Source: Desulfobacter sp. (GTDB lineage: Bacteria > Desulfobacterota > Desulfobacteria > Desulfobacterales > Desulfobacteraceae). Taken from it: 64,000 nucleotides of DNA. Shown here piece after piece: positions 51,301-60,300 of this stretch (positions are counted from its first letter, which is position 1; each line of letters begins with the position of its first letter). Under the pieces are notes generated by a model. The model worked only from the letters and a program-made list of their open reading frames with translations. It searched no databases and was not told the DNA's origin. Where the stretch lies: the NCBI GenBank assembly GCA_028768525.1, contig CP054837.1, forward strand, positions 4,584,001-4,648,000, written 5' to 3'. The position numbers were made by a program, and so were the translations under genes.

Positions 51301-52800
51301 GTCGGCAAATTCGGTCTCAGGGGACTGGCCGATGGCAACGATCACGGTATCGGCGTCGTGGGAGGCGAGCTTGCAGTCGTCAAACCGGGGATTGAACCGG
51401 CCCTCTTCGTCAAACACGGCCGTACATTCCTGGAAGTCCACCGCGGCCACACAGCCGCCGTCGCCGTGGAAGCGGATGGGACCCAGGGAGTTGACGATCT
51501 TCACCCCTTCCTCCAGGGCTTCCTCGATTTCATAATCCCAGGCCGGCATTTCATCCCGTTTTTCCAGGCAGACCATGGTCACCTCTTCTGCCCCCAGGCG
51601 ACGGGCGGTGAGGGCCACGTCAACGGCCACGTTGCCGCCGCCGATGACAAGTGTCCTGCCGGAAATTTTCCGGGCCTTGCCCAGGGCGGCGTCCCTTAAG
51701 AATTCTGTCCCCATGAGCACCCCCTCAAGGTCTTCGCCCTTGACGTTGAGGCGGCGGGCCCCGTGGAGCCCCGTGGCCATAAACAGGGCCGAATAACCGT
51801 CGGATTTCAGGCTTTCCAGGGTGATGTCTTTCCCGAATTCAACGCTGGTCCTGATCTCAACGCCCAGGCGTTCGATGAGGTCGATCTCTTTTTCAAGTTC
51901 GGCCTTGGGCAGCCGGTACTCGGGGATGCCCACGGCCATCATGCCTCCCTTTACGGGCAGTTTTTCAAAGACCGTGACCCCGTATCCTTTCTGGGCCAGG
52001 AACCAGGCCGCGGTGAGGCCGGCCGGACCCGCCCCGACCACGGCGATTTTTTCCTCCCGGTTGCCCCGGATGTCGGGAAGCCAGGGGGAGTCCGAAGCCA
52101 GATCCAGGTCGGCCAGGTAGCGGTGAAGGTGTTGGATGGCCAGGGGCTGGTCTGCATCGCCCCTGGTACAGACAGACTCACAGGGATGATGGCAGACGCG
52201 CCCGCATGAGCCCGGGAAGGGATGGTCGGATTTAAAGAGTTGGAGGGCCTCATGGAATTTGCCCTGGTTCATCAGGGCGATGAACCCCTGGACGGATACA
52301 TGGGCCGGGCAGGTGGCCTTGCAGGGGGCCGTGGACCGTTTGTCCACGGCAAAGGCGCCGGGCATGCCCTGGGGATAGAGCTTGAAGATGGCCTTGCGCT
52401 TGGAAAGATTCTGGTCAAAGCTGTTGTCCACCTCCACCGGGCAGGCCTTGGCGCATTCCCCGCAGGCCGTGCATTTGTCCGGATCCACGTACCGGGCCTT
52501 TTTTTCAAGGGTGACGGTGAAATCCCCTGCCTCCCCGTCCACGGCGGTGACCCGGGAGAGGGTATGAAGATCAATGTTTAAGTGGCGCCCGGCCTCCACC
52601 AGCTTGGGTGAGATGACGCACATGGCGCAGTCGTTGGTGGGAAAGGTTTTGTCCAGCTGGGCCATGGCCCCGCCGATCTGGGGCTGTTTTTCAACCAGGT
52701 GGACTAAAAATCCGGAATCGGCCAGATCCAGAGAGGCCTGGATGCCGGCGATCCCCGAGCCGATAACCATAACAGAACCCGCAAGATTCTTTTTTTCCAT
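48367..52800 (-). CDS. Giant HdrA-like protein with inserted GltD-type NAD(P)H oxidoreductase module
   Basis: 1477 aa, against 650-1030 for usual HdrA forms. Order: HdrA FAD motif VIGSGIAGIQASLDLADSG (12-30); iron-sulfur cluster CTACGECAKAC (110-120); an insert from about 155 to 590 matching GltD/NfnB-type enzymes (N-terminal Cys motif, GAGPAGLTAAW at 256-266, second nucleotide site VIGGGNVAVDVA); CLSCGICSECYQC; the rest of HdrA; a second HdrA-like half beginning RIGVFVCNCGINIGG with VVGGGAAGMEAAL; and C-terminal ferredoxin motifs CARCLVCVRSCP and CHGCGVCAAECP. This gives three flavin/nucleotide sites and at least five clusters. I infer NAD(P)H-linked, possibly bifurcating, electron supply to MetF. 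Confidence 0.9.
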   Translation of the reverse strand: MEKKNLAGSVMVIGSGIAGIQASLDLADSGFLVHLVEKQPQIGGAMAQLDKTFPTNDCAMCVISPKLVEAGRHLNIDLHTLSRVTAVDGEAGDFTVTLEKKARYVDPDKCTACGECAKACPVEVDNSFDQNLSKRKAIFKLYPQGMPGAFAVDKRSTAPCKATCPAHVSVQGFIALMNQGKFHEALQLFKSDHPFPGSCGRVCHHPCESVCTRGDADQPLAIQHLHRYLADLDLASDSPWLPDIRGNREEKIAVVGAGPAGLTAAWFLAQKGYGVTVFEKLPVKGGMMAVGIPEYRLPKAELEKEIDLIERLGVEIRTSVEFGKDITLESLKSDGYSALFMATGLHGARRLNVKGEDLEGVLMGTEFLRDAALGKARKISGRTLVIGGGNVAVDVALTARRLGAEEVTMVCLEKRDEMPAWDYEIEEALEEGVKIVNSLGPIRFHGDGGCVAAVDFQECTAVFDEEGRFNPRFDDCKLASHDADTVIVAIGQSPETEFADRERIALTRPGGYEADPITLQTPINWVFAGGDAFYGPKSVVDAVASGKRAAESIHRFVNGLDLKEGREKDWPFEKPDISEVTRIDRAAPRRLPAAEREDNFNEVTAGLNQEQVELEASRCLSCGICSECYQCVDACVAGAVDHFMQPRAEQIKVGALIAAPGFKPFDPAPHAPYNYAAHPNVVTSLEFERILSASGPFQGHLVRPSDHAEPKKIAWLQCTGSRDLNTCDNGYCSSVCCMYAVKQTVIAKEHSPGPLDTAVFFMDMRTFGKEFDKYYLRARNDHGVRFVRSRVHTVEEADESGNLLLRYVTEEGNLAQETFDMVVLSVGLVSGEENRSLAEALEIEVNPYGFAATADLSPIETTRPGIFTCGVFQGPKDIPQSVMEASAAAAAAAATLAPVRHTLTRTRELPPEIDVSGQAPRIGVFVCNCGINIGGIADVPAVREFARDLPNVVHVEDNLFTCSQDTQDKMKAVIKEHEINRVVVASCSPRTHEPLFQETIREAGLNKYLFEMANIRDQNTWVHMNNPDLATQKAKELVSMAVAKANWIEPLYQTPLDVVRALLVVGGGAAGMEAALSAANQGFEVFLVEREDHLGGVARHLLTTASGEAVPPYLDSLIQRVRSHAKIHAHLNVEVVETSGIMGNFSTRILVAGPDKKAASVTLSHGATVLATGGHEYQPEEYLYGGHPRVFTHLDLNRELADPESGIFKARAMVFIQCVGSRNEKRPYCSKICCTNTMVKALKLKAANPEMAVFVLYRDIRTYGTREALYTRARQAGVIFIRYDEDNPPKVTQSQDGGIEVAVEDKILGREILLEPDALVLAAAVIPNENKELFDLFKVPINADGFLNEAHAKLRPVDFASEGIFLAGLAHYPKSLDESSAQGNAAASRAATVLSKDHILVGGVVAENSDPDKCARCLVCVRSCPYGVPRVVNGAAMIEPALCHGCGVCAAECPAKIITLNHFTDTQINEKAKALFA

Positions 52801-52831
52801 AAGTATCGTCCGTTTTTAAGGTTTATGGGAA

Positions 52832-52858
52832 CCGGAAGGGGATCTTTCCGCCTTCCGG
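52832..52858. terminator. Hairpin between the 166-aa gene and hdrA
   Basis: CCGGAAGG (52832-52839) pairs with CCTTCCGG (52851-52858). It lies in the 139-base gap upstream of the giant hdrA. Weak as a terminator; no T-tract. Confidence 0.4.
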
Positions 52859-52939
52859 ATGTCGGTTCAACCATGTTCGGGTGATACGTGGAAACCCTGT
52901 GAGATCAGTGGTGGGAGGGCAAGGGTAGAGGGTGTCCTT

Positions 52940-53440
52940 TTAGCCGGCGGAGCAAAGTCCTGAAAAGACCCGCCGCAGATCTTCCTGGGAAATATCGGAA
53001 AATAAGGCGGTATCGTCAAAACCTTGGTCCGCGTCCGGCAATATTGTTTTTTCAGCAGGGCGGGCGGCAGCCGCAATCACCTTGAAGGTGTCGGCTTCCA
53101 GGGTTGTTTTATGGGGTTTCTTCCGGGTATGGTGATCCAGCCAGGCGTCGCAGCTGTCGTGATCCCCCACAAACATGATGTGGATGTCGGGTTTCTCTTT
53201 GATGCAGATGAGACGGAATCCCGATCCCAGGTTAAACTTTAAACTGTTCTTAAGCCGTCTGTCGGCCCGTGGCTTCATCAGGCCGCAGCTTGTAGGCGTT
53301 ATTCCCTGGACCAGCCTGTCGATAATCTCTCTGGCCCGCTGCGCAGCAATGGCCGGAGCATCTGCCCGGCCGTTGCTTTGGCGCATCATGTCGGTCAACT
53401 GGCGTTCAATCTTAGAATAGACGTGAACCTGTGCCGCCAT
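52940..53440 (-). CDS. Hypothetical protein with RelE/ParE-like core
   Basis: The 166-aa protein is not assigned to a named family. The N-terminal third is helical. The middle, LKNSLKFNLGSGFRLICIKEKPDIHIMFVGDHDSCDAWLDHH, has the strand pattern of RelE/ParE-superfamily proteins (R-x-I/L strand, then a strand ending VGDHD and a helix), and the C-terminus is acidic. No antitoxin-like partner is visible. It lies between the Hdr operons and upstream of the giant hdrA. A toxin function should not be assumed. Confidence 0.55.
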   Translation of the reverse strand: MAAQVHVYSKIERQLTDMMRQSNGRADAPAIAAQRAREIIDRLVQGITPTSCGLMKPRADRRLKNSLKFNLGSGFRLICIKEKPDIHIMFVGDHDSCDAWLDHHTRKKPHKTTLEADTFKVIAAAARPAEKTILPDADQGFDDTALFSDISQEDLRRVFSGLCSAG

Positions 53441-53471
53441 TTTTGCCTCCTAAATGGGGTTAGTAGTGCCT

Positions 53472-53594
53472 CGAAAACCAGGAAATTTTTCCGAGTACGA
53501 GGCGGACAAAAATTTTAACCGGAGGAATACATGACGTATTTCGAGGATTAAAATTTCTGCCCAACGAAGTAATCGGGAACATTTACGGTTTTCG
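53472..53594. repeat. Structured dispersed repeat, copy A
   Basis: Terminal inverted arms CGAAAACC (53472-53479) and GGTTTTCG (53587-53594) enclose an inner stem AAATTTTAACC/GGATTAAAATTT (53510-53520, 53545-53556) and an apical GAATAC/GTATTTC. The core shares ACCGGAG, GAGGATT and CAACGAAGTA with copy B at 53959. It abuts the stop codon of the IscA-like gene. The type recalls short dispersed repeats common in proteobacterial genomes. Confidence 0.75.
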
Positions 53595-53912
53595 CTAATT
53601 GCCGCAGCAGGATCCTGTGCTGCCGCAGGACCCGCATCCCCCGCCCAGTTCCAGGCTGGACGTCAGGTTAAAGCCCATGCCGGTATGGTCCACCTCAACC
53701 GGTGAGGCCTGTTCCAGCAGTTTTTTATCCATGATGTAATCGATGCCGTCGTGGGTGAAGACCGCATCATTCTCCGTGGCCTGGTCCAGGGCCATGGCCA
53801 GGCTGGGGCCGCCGCAGCCGCCGTTATTGATGAAAATCCTCACCGGCTCGACTTCCTTGCCTTCAAAATAGGCCTTCACCTGTTCCTGGGCTGATGGTGT
53901 TACTGTGATCAT
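53595..53912 (-). CDS. IscA/ErpA-like iron-sulfur (HesB-fold) protein with Cys-rich tail
   Basis: A 105-aa protein from ATG 53912 (AGGAG upstream; the longer frame from 53981 runs through repeat copy B and is rejected). It has MITVTPSAQEQVKAYFEG, INNGGCGGPSLAMAL and the tail GGGCGSCGSTGSCCGN. The fold is that of A-type iron-sulfur carriers, but the Cys placement differs from canonical IscA, so cluster or metal binding is likely and the exact role open. It is flanked on both sides by copies of the same repeat. Confidence 0.82.
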   Translation of the reverse strand: MITVTPSAQEQVKAYFEGKEVEPVRIFINNGGCGGPSLAMALDQATENDAVFTHDGIDYIMDKKLLEQASPVEVDHTGMGFNLTSSLELGGGCGSCGSTGSCCGN

Positions 53913-53958
53913 ATCTTCTCCTATGGTTTCATTCCTTTTGTTTGTGGTTTTGCGCTTG

Positions 53959-54070
53959 AATGAAAACTTGCCCATATACAAGGCGCAAGAAAGTTTGAAA
54001 CCGGAGCGTACTGGAGTACGTGAGGATTTTAAACTTTTGCAGCAACGAAGTAGATGGGTGAGTTTTCATT
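53959..54070. repeat. Structured dispersed repeat, copy B
   Basis: Terminal arms AATGAAAACTTGCCCAT (53959-53975) and ATGGGTGAGTTTTCATT (54054-54070) pair with two mismatches. Inside are the stem AAAGTTTGAAACC/GGATTTTAAACTTT and a perfect apical hairpin CGTAC-tgga-GTACG (54007-54020). Every stem differs in sequence from copy A yet still pairs, so structure is conserved. It lies in the upstream region of the IscA-like gene and downstream of the Flox-like operon. Confidence 0.78.
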
Positions 54071-54077
54071 TAAGACC

Positions 54078-54923
54078 TTAAAATTCGCCTGGGGTTTTAT
54101 TCAGCTCCGCCAGGGTAAAGACCGGGCCGTCGTGGCAGACCAGCTCCCGGCCGATATTGCAGCGGCCGCACATGCCGATTCCGCATTTCATCCGGTTTTC
54201 AAGGCTCATGAGGATGGCCTCGTCGGCATATCCCAGCTCCTTGAGCACCGGCCGTGTAAATTTGATCATGATGGGCGGGCCGCAGACAATGGCCACCGAG
54301 TCGGCATCTGCCCTGGGCGCGCATTTTTCAGTGATGGCCGGGACAAAACCGGTATGGTAGGCCCAGTCCGGGTCATCCGTGCCGTCCACGGTGATGTGGA
54401 CGTTGATGTCGTCGCGTTTTTCCCAGGCCTCCAACTCCTCCCGGTAGAGCAGCATGCCCGGGGTCCTGGCCCCGTACACCACGTCGATGTTTTTGAACCG
54501 GGAGCGGTTTTCGGGCTGGAGCATCATCTCGATGGTGGACCTCAGGGTTGTAAAGGCGAATCCGCCGCCCACGATGAGGATGTTTTTGCCTTCCAGCTCA
54601 TCCATGGGAAAGCCGTTGCCCATGGGGCCCCTTAGCCCCATGACCTCACCCTCCTTCATGTTGTGCAGGTGGCCTGTGACCTTGCCCGTTTTGAAAACGG
54701 TGAATTTCACCAGGGGCTTTTCCGTGGGGGAGGAGGCGATGCCGATGGGGATCTCGCCCACGCCCTGGATGGACAGCATGCCGAACTGGCCGCAGTTGAA
54801 GTCGAAGGCCTTTTCGTCCCCGGGGGAATCAAATTCAAAGGTAAAGGTCTTGAGGCTCTTGTCCTCGGTTTCCGTCCGGATATTTTTGATGGTCACGGGA
54901 TAGGGCTTATAGGGGTTTTTCAT
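54078..54923 (-). CDS. FAD/NAD(P)-binding oxidoreductase subunit (FloxA/PyrK-like)
   Basis: A 281-aa protein from ATG 54923 (GGAGG upstream, ATGA overlap with the previous gene). It has a ferredoxin-reductase-type FAD domain (FDFNCGQFGMLSIQG...GIASSPTEK), an NAD domain (NILIVGGGFAFTTLRS, VYGARTPGMLLYREEL) and a C-terminal [2Fe-2S] motif (CGIGMCGRCNIGRELVCHDGPVF). It matches the FlxA/FloxA subunit that feeds NADH electrons to heterodisulfide reductase in sulfate reducers. Last gene of the operon. Confidence 0.9.
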   Translation of the reverse strand: MKNPYKPYPVTIKNIRTETEDKSLKTFTFEFDSPGDEKAFDFNCGQFGMLSIQGVGEIPIGIASSPTEKPLVKFTVFKTGKVTGHLHNMKEGEVMGLRGPMGNGFPMDELEGKNILIVGGGFAFTTLRSTIEMMLQPENRSRFKNIDVVYGARTPGMLLYREELEAWEKRDDINVHITVDGTDDPDWAYHTGFVPAITEKCAPRADADSVAIVCGPPIMIKFTRPVLKELGYADEAILMSLENRMKCGIGMCGRCNIGRELVCHDGPVFTLAELNKTPGEF

Positions 54924-56002
54924 GAGGCCACCTCCTTTGCGCCGCAGGTCTCGTTCATCACCGCCATGACCTTGCGGATATCGATGCCGGAGGGGCACCC
55001 CTCAATACAGCGGCCGCAGCCCACGCACATGATGCCGGCATCGTACTTGTCGGCAAAGTATTTGAGCTTGTGCATGAACCGGTTCCGGAACCGCTTGTAT
55101 CCTTCCTGGCGGGGATTGTGGCCCGAGGCATGGACCGAGTAGAGGTCGGTCATGCAGGAATCCCAGAGGCGCAGTCTCACCCCCTCATCCCCCTGTACCT
55201 CGTCCTGGATGTCAAAGCACCAGCAGGTGGGGCAGGCATAGGTGCAGGCCCCGCAGTTGATGCAGGAAAAGGAAAGGGCCTCCCAATGATCGGCTTCGTA
55301 GAGGTCCAGGGTGTCCGCCCCGAGGATGCGGCCAAAGGAGGGGGCGGCGTCCACCAGGCTTTCGGCCTCTTTCTTCATGGCGGTCAGCTGCTTTTTGATT
55401 TCCGGCCCGCCGGGCTTGAAGCAGGCGGCGGAGGCAAATTCCTTTCCCTTTTTGGTGATGACTTTTCCGATAAAGGCATCCCCTGCATCGGCCAGAAGGA
55501 TATCCAGGCCGGTTTCGTCAAAGGGGCCGGTGCCGCAGGCCGTGGAGAAGTTGGTGTCAGCAGGGCGTGTATCGGCAAGGCCGATCCTCACCATCTGCTC
55601 GTACCGCCGAAGGAAAAAGGGGTCCTTGTAATCCTTGGAATCGAAGTTGAGTTTAAGCAGGTCAAAGGCCTTGGCGTCGTAGGGCCTTATGCCCACCACG
55701 GCAATGGGGGATTCTTTAAAGGAACCGGCCTCCATAAAGGGGGCGTCCACACTGCCGTCGTCCCTTTTTTTGGGCACCTTGAAGTGGAACATGGGTTCGG
55801 CCTGGGGAAAGAGCAGGGCCTTGGGAGAGAGGCGTGTACGGGTATATTCAAGATCCGGGCACTGGTCTTTTGCCAGGCAGCAAAAGGTATGGCCCTGACG
55901 ATTTCCGGACTTGTCAGGGACCGGGCCGGCAAGGGTGTAGCTTTTTGCTGCCCTTGCCATGGCGGCCTCAAGATCCTGTTTTTTGAGTATGATATAATTC
56001 AT
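54920..56002 (-). CDS. 4Fe-4S dicluster subunit (FloxB / anaerobic sulfite reductase A-like)
   Basis: A 360-aa protein. The N-terminal two-thirds matches the AsrA/FloxB type (SYTLAGPVPDKSGNRQGHTF...PIAVVGIRPYDAKAFDLL). The C-terminal region has two [4Fe-4S] motifs, CINCGACTYACPTCWCFD and CVGCGRCIEGCPSG. It probably shuttles electrons between the flavoprotein subunit encoded next and the Hdr components. Adjacent genes overlap or lie within 31 bases. Confidence 0.88.
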   Translation of the reverse strand: MNYIILKKQDLEAAMARAAKSYTLAGPVPDKSGNRQGHTFCCLAKDQCPDLEYTRTRLSPKALLFPQAEPMFHFKVPKKRDDGSVDAPFMEAGSFKESPIAVVGIRPYDAKAFDLLKLNFDSKDYKDPFFLRRYEQMVRIGLADTRPADTNFSTACGTGPFDETGLDILLADAGDAFIGKVITKKGKEFASAACFKPGGPEIKKQLTAMKKEAESLVDAAPSFGRILGADTLDLYEADHWEALSFSCINCGACTYACPTCWCFDIQDEVQGDEGVRLRLWDSCMTDLYSVHASGHNPRQEGYKRFRNRFMHKLKYFADKYDAGIMCVGCGRCIEGCPSGIDIRKVMAVMNETCGAKEVAS

Positions 56003-56033
56003 TTGATATCCTTAAATCAATTTGAAAGCACGC

Positions 56034-56912
56034 TTACATGATGAAGTCTTCAGGGTCCTTGAGGTCGAACCGGTCCAGGGGCGGACGCAGGGAAAGATCC
56101 ATGCCCGTCTCCCAGCCATAGGCTGTTTTCGCATCCTTAATGGTCTTCCGGGTAAAGGTGCGGACCGGGATGTCCATGGGACAGGCCGCCTCGCAGGCCC
56201 CGCAGTCGGTGCACCGGCCGGCGTCGTGGAAGGCCCGTACCAGGTGGTAGGTCATGACATCCGTGGGGGCCACGGTCTTGCCCACCCACTGGGGCCTGGA
56301 TTCGTCCACAAAACAGGTGGGGCAGTAACAGAGGGGACAGGCATTCCTGCAGGCATAACACCGGGTGCAGGCCGAGAGCATCTCCTTGAAATGGATCTCT
56401 TTTGCCTCGGGCGTCATGGCCTCTAGGGCGGCGACATCCTCAAAACGGCTTTCGTCCAGGGAAAGTTCCGCCACGGGTTTCCCTGCCATTATATCCGAAA
56501 TCACCGGATTTCTGCTGATGCAGGTGCGGCAGTTGTCCTGGAGGGTATCCTCTCCGGTAAGGCCTGCTGCGGCCTTGGTCTTATCGGCCATGCCGGTGCA
56601 GGGGAGCCCGATGATGTATACCTGATCCCGGGAGTACCTGTTCTCCTGGATCTGGGTGACCATGTTCCGGCTGTCGCAGCCCTTGGCCGTGACCGCGACT
56701 TTTTTATGGGTTTTGAACAGTTCAGGGGTGAGGTAAACGGCCAGGTTCATCCGACAGTTGGTGTTGAAGACCAGTTGCTCGGCATCCTGGGCCGTCCGGG
56801 CCAGGAAGGGTTCGGTCATATGGGCCAGGCTGCCCTGGCGGTATCCGATGATTGCGTCCACCTTTCCCTTTGCCAGGAGATCCTTTGCGATTCTTTTGAT
56901 TTTCATCTCCAT
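56034..56912 (-). CDS. FrhB-like/4Fe-4S dicluster protein of the Hdr-Flox operon
   Basis: A 292-aa protein. The N-terminal part resembles the coenzyme F420 hydrogenase beta-subunit domain (VAVTAKGCDSRNMVTQIQEN, VYIIGLPCTGM). The C-terminal part has ferredoxin motifs CTRCYACRNACPLCYCPTC and CTDCGACEAACPMDIP. It may serve as the HdrC/FlxC-like electron conduit. Its start shares one base with the mvhD stop. Confidence 0.85.
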   Translation of the reverse strand: MEMKIKRIAKDLLAKGKVDAIIGYRQGSLAHMTEPFLARTAQDAEQLVFNTNCRMNLAVYLTPELFKTHKKVAVTAKGCDSRNMVTQIQENRYSRDQVYIIGLPCTGMADKTKAAAGLTGEDTLQDNCRTCISRNPVISDIMAGKPVAELSLDESRFEDVAALEAMTPEAKEIHFKEMLSACTRCYACRNACPLCYCPTCFVDESRPQWVGKTVAPTDVMTYHLVRAFHDAGRCTDCGACEAACPMDIPVRTFTRKTIKDAKTAYGWETGMDLSLRPPLDRFDLKDPEDFIM

Positions 56913-57343
56913 CAGGCCACCTCCGGCAGTTTTTTGATCAACCGTTTGGCCGGCCCCAGGGCTCTGACTTTTTCGATGACGGTGTTGGCCGTGTCAGCGA
57001 ATTTGACGCCCTCGGCGGAGGAAATCCAGGAGAACTGGATCCGGTCCGGCTCAAGGCCGGTGTATTCCAGAAGCTCCTTGAGCAGGAAAAATTTTCTGCG
57101 GGCGTAGTAGTTGCCCTCTATATAATGGCAGTCTCCGGGATGGCATCCGGAGATCCAGACGCCGTCGGCGCCGTTGCGGATGGCATGGATGATCATTTTG
57201 GCGGACACCCTGCCCGAGCAGGGAATCCTGACAATACGCATATTGGGCGGGTACTGAAAGCGGCTGACGCCGGCCAGGTCCGCTGCCCCGTAGGAGCACC
57301 AGTTGCACAGGAAGGTGACGATTTTAGGTTGGAATTCGTTCAT
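56912..57343 (-). CDS. mvhD: MvhD-type iron-sulfur subunit, second copy
   Basis: A 143-aa protein: FLCNWCSYGAADLAGVSRFQYP, RIPCSGRVSAKMIIHAIRNGADGVWISGCHPGDCHYIEGNYYARR. All the Cys positions of the family are present. It is paralogous to the one at 47833 and bridges HdrA (12 bases upstream) and the FrhB-like subunit. Confidence 0.92.
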   Translation of the reverse strand: MNEFQPKIVTFLCNWCSYGAADLAGVSRFQYPPNMRIVRIPCSGRVSAKMIIHAIRNGADGVWISGCHPGDCHYIEGNYYARRKFFLLKELLEYTGLEPDRIQFSWISSAEGVKFADTANTVIEKVRALGPAKRLIKKLPEVA

Positions 57344-57355
57344 CTATTATCTCCG

Positions 57356-60300
57356 TTAAATGGCATGGTCAACCATGGCCATAATCTGTTCTTCTTCAAA
57401 TCCCGCAAGGCCCGCCGCACCGGACCGGCATGAGGATACGCATACGCCGCAGCCCTTGCAGAGCACCGGGTTCACGGCGACCTTGCCCGCATCCCGTCCC
57501 TCTTCCATAAAGGAGGGGGCGTTGTAGGGGCAGACCGTGACGCAGACGCCGCAGGACGAACACTTTGAGGGATCCACGTGGGCGGTGTTGCCAAGGGTCC
57601 GGATTTCGGTCTTGGCAAAGAGCCGGCAGACACCCGAGGCGGCCGCCTGGGCCTGGGCGATGGATTCGTCAATGGGTTTGGGGTAATGGGCCAGGCCCGC
57701 CAGGAATACCCCGTCCACGGCAAAGTTGGAGGGGGCCAGCTTGACATGGGCCTCGGCAAAGAAGCCGTCGCTGTCCCTGGGCACCTTGAACATCTTGGCC
57801 AGGGTGTCGTCCCCGGCAGCCACGGCCGCGGAGGCCAGGACCACAAGGTCGGTGTCGATGGCCACCGGTGCCTGGAGGACATGATCGGTGACTTCGATGC
57901 TGATTTGTTTGTCCTGGATGCTGACCTTTGGCTTGTCCTCAGCCCCATAGCGGATGAAGATCACGCCCAGTTCCCGTGCCTTCTGGTAGAGGTTCTCCTT
58001 TTCCCCGTAGGTCCGGATGTCCCGGTAAAGGATGAAGACGTTCATTTCGGGACTGGCCTCTTTTAAGTGGATGGCCGAGGAAACCGAATGGGTGCAGCAG
58101 ATCCTGGAGCAATAGGGGCGGTCCTTTTCCCGTGAGCCCACGCACTGGATAAATACGGCGGTTTTGGCATCCCTGACCCGGGGCTCTTTGTCCATGATCC
58201 GGCGGTCCAGTTCAAGGCCGGTGATAATGCCGGGATGCTGGCCGTATCCGTATTCATCGGGCTTATGCTCTTTGGCGCCGGTGGCGATGAGGGCGGCCCC
58301 GTGGCGGATCTGGACCTCTTCTCCATTTTCGGACCGGACCGTGGTGTCGAAGTTGCCCACGAATCCGTTGACAGCGGCCAGTTGGGAGGAGAGGTAGACA
58401 TCGATACCGGGGTGATCGGAAATCCTGGCGGTGAGGTCGGCCAGGGCCGGCTGCACCGGATCGCCGGATGCGGTCTTATGGATGTCAAGGGCGTTTCCGC
58501 CCAGGCGGTCTGCTTTTTCAACCAGGCTGACCTTGTAGCCCTGGTCGGCCAGGGAAAGGGCGCCTGTCATGCCGGAGATGCCGCCCCCGATGACCAGCAT
58601 CCCCTTATCGATGGAGAGGGTTTCTTCCTTGAGGGGAGAGAACAGCGCCACCTTGGAGACGGCCATGGCTACGCTTTCCATGGCCTTGGCAGTGGCCGCC
58701 TCGGGATCGTCCTTGTGGACCCAGGAGTTGTGGTTCCGGATGTTGACCATCTCAAAGAGATATTTATTCAGGCCGGCCGCGGCCAGGGTCTCCTGGAATA
58801 GGGGTTCGTGGGTCCTGGGGGAGCAGGCCGCCACAACGATGCGGTTGAGGCCCTTGTCCCGGATGATGCCGGAAATGGTCTCCTGGGCATCCTGGGAGCA
58901 GGAGTATAGGTTATCGTCGGCAAATTCCACAAAGGGGAGGGTCCGTGCAAAGTCACGGACCGCGGGTACATCCACCACGCCGCCGATGTTGATGCCGCAG
59001 TGGCAGACAAAGACGCCTATTTTCGGCACGTCGCCGGTGACATCGTTCTCCTTTGGCTGTTCAACGGTTTTCGTCAGGCTGCCCCGGGCCTCTGAGATGG
59101 CGGAGCCGGCACTGAGTGCGGCCGCCCCCGCTTCGATCACGGACTGGGGAATATCCTTGGGGCCCTGGAAGGCGCCGCAGACATAAATACCGTCCCGGGT
59201 GGCGGCGGTGGGGGTAAAACTCTGGGTTTTACAGAATCCGTTGTCCGTGAGTTCGATGCCGATGGTCCCGGCAAACGCCTTTGTCTCATCATGGATTTCC
59301 ATGCCCACGGAGAGCACCACCAGGTCGAAATTTTCGTTGACAATCTTTCCTGTGGATTCGTCCACATATGAGATGGTCTGGAATTTTTTTCCTGTTTCGT
59401 CCGGCGCCTCAAACACGGAATGGACCCGGCATCTGACAAAGCGGATGCCGTGCTTTTCCCTGGCTTCGTTGAAGCAGGCTTCAAACCCCTTGCCGTGGGT
59501 CCGCATGTCCATGTAGAAGATGGTGCACTCAAGATCAGGATCATGCTCCTTGGCTATGATGGCCTGCTTGATGGCGTACATGCAGCAGACAGAGGAACAA
59601 TGGGAATTTTTCCGATTATAGCTTTTGGGGCGGTTGATATCCCTGGACCCCACGCATTGGAGCCAGGCCAGGGACCTGGGTTCTTCATGGTCGGACATGC
59701 GCACCACATGGCCCTTGTTGGGGCCCGAGGCCGAGAGCAGCCGCTCGAATTCCAGTGAGGTGACGATATCCTTTGAGGTGTGCCAGCCGTAGATGTCGGA
59801 TTCCCCCGGATGGAAGGCCTTGAATCCCGGGGCCAGGATGACCGCACCCACGTTCAGGGTGAACGCCTTGTCCGTATCCTCGTAGTTGACTGCTCCTGCC
59901 GGACAGACCTTGGCGCAGTTGCCGCATTTATCCTTGGTCAGCTTGATGCACTGCTCCGGATCGATGCAGTATTTGAGGGGGACGGCCTGGGCATAGGGCA
60001 CGTAAATGGCCTTTCGCTTGGCCAGCCCCACATTGTAAAGGTCGGTCACCTTTTTGGGACATTTTTCCACACAGGCCCCGCAGGCCACGCATTTGTCCGG
60101 GTCCACATAGCGGGCCTTCTGGAAAATGTCTACTTTGAAGTCTCCCTTTTCTCCCCGGATGTCCTTGATCTGGGCCAGGGTGACCAGCTCGATATTAATG
60201 TGGCGGCCCACCTCAACCAGTTTGGGGGACATGATGCACATGGAACAGTCATTGGTGGGAAAGGTTTTGTCCAGCTGGGCCATGACCCCGCCAATGGCAG

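Noticed and set aside
52940..53440. Toxin-antitoxin pair
   Set aside because: Only a RelE-like core is visible, with no adjacent antitoxin frame.
53472..54070. Integron attC sites or an insertion sequence
   Set aside because: There is no transposase or integrase, and the paired-stem repeats lack the usual attC core-site pair; treated as structured repeats.
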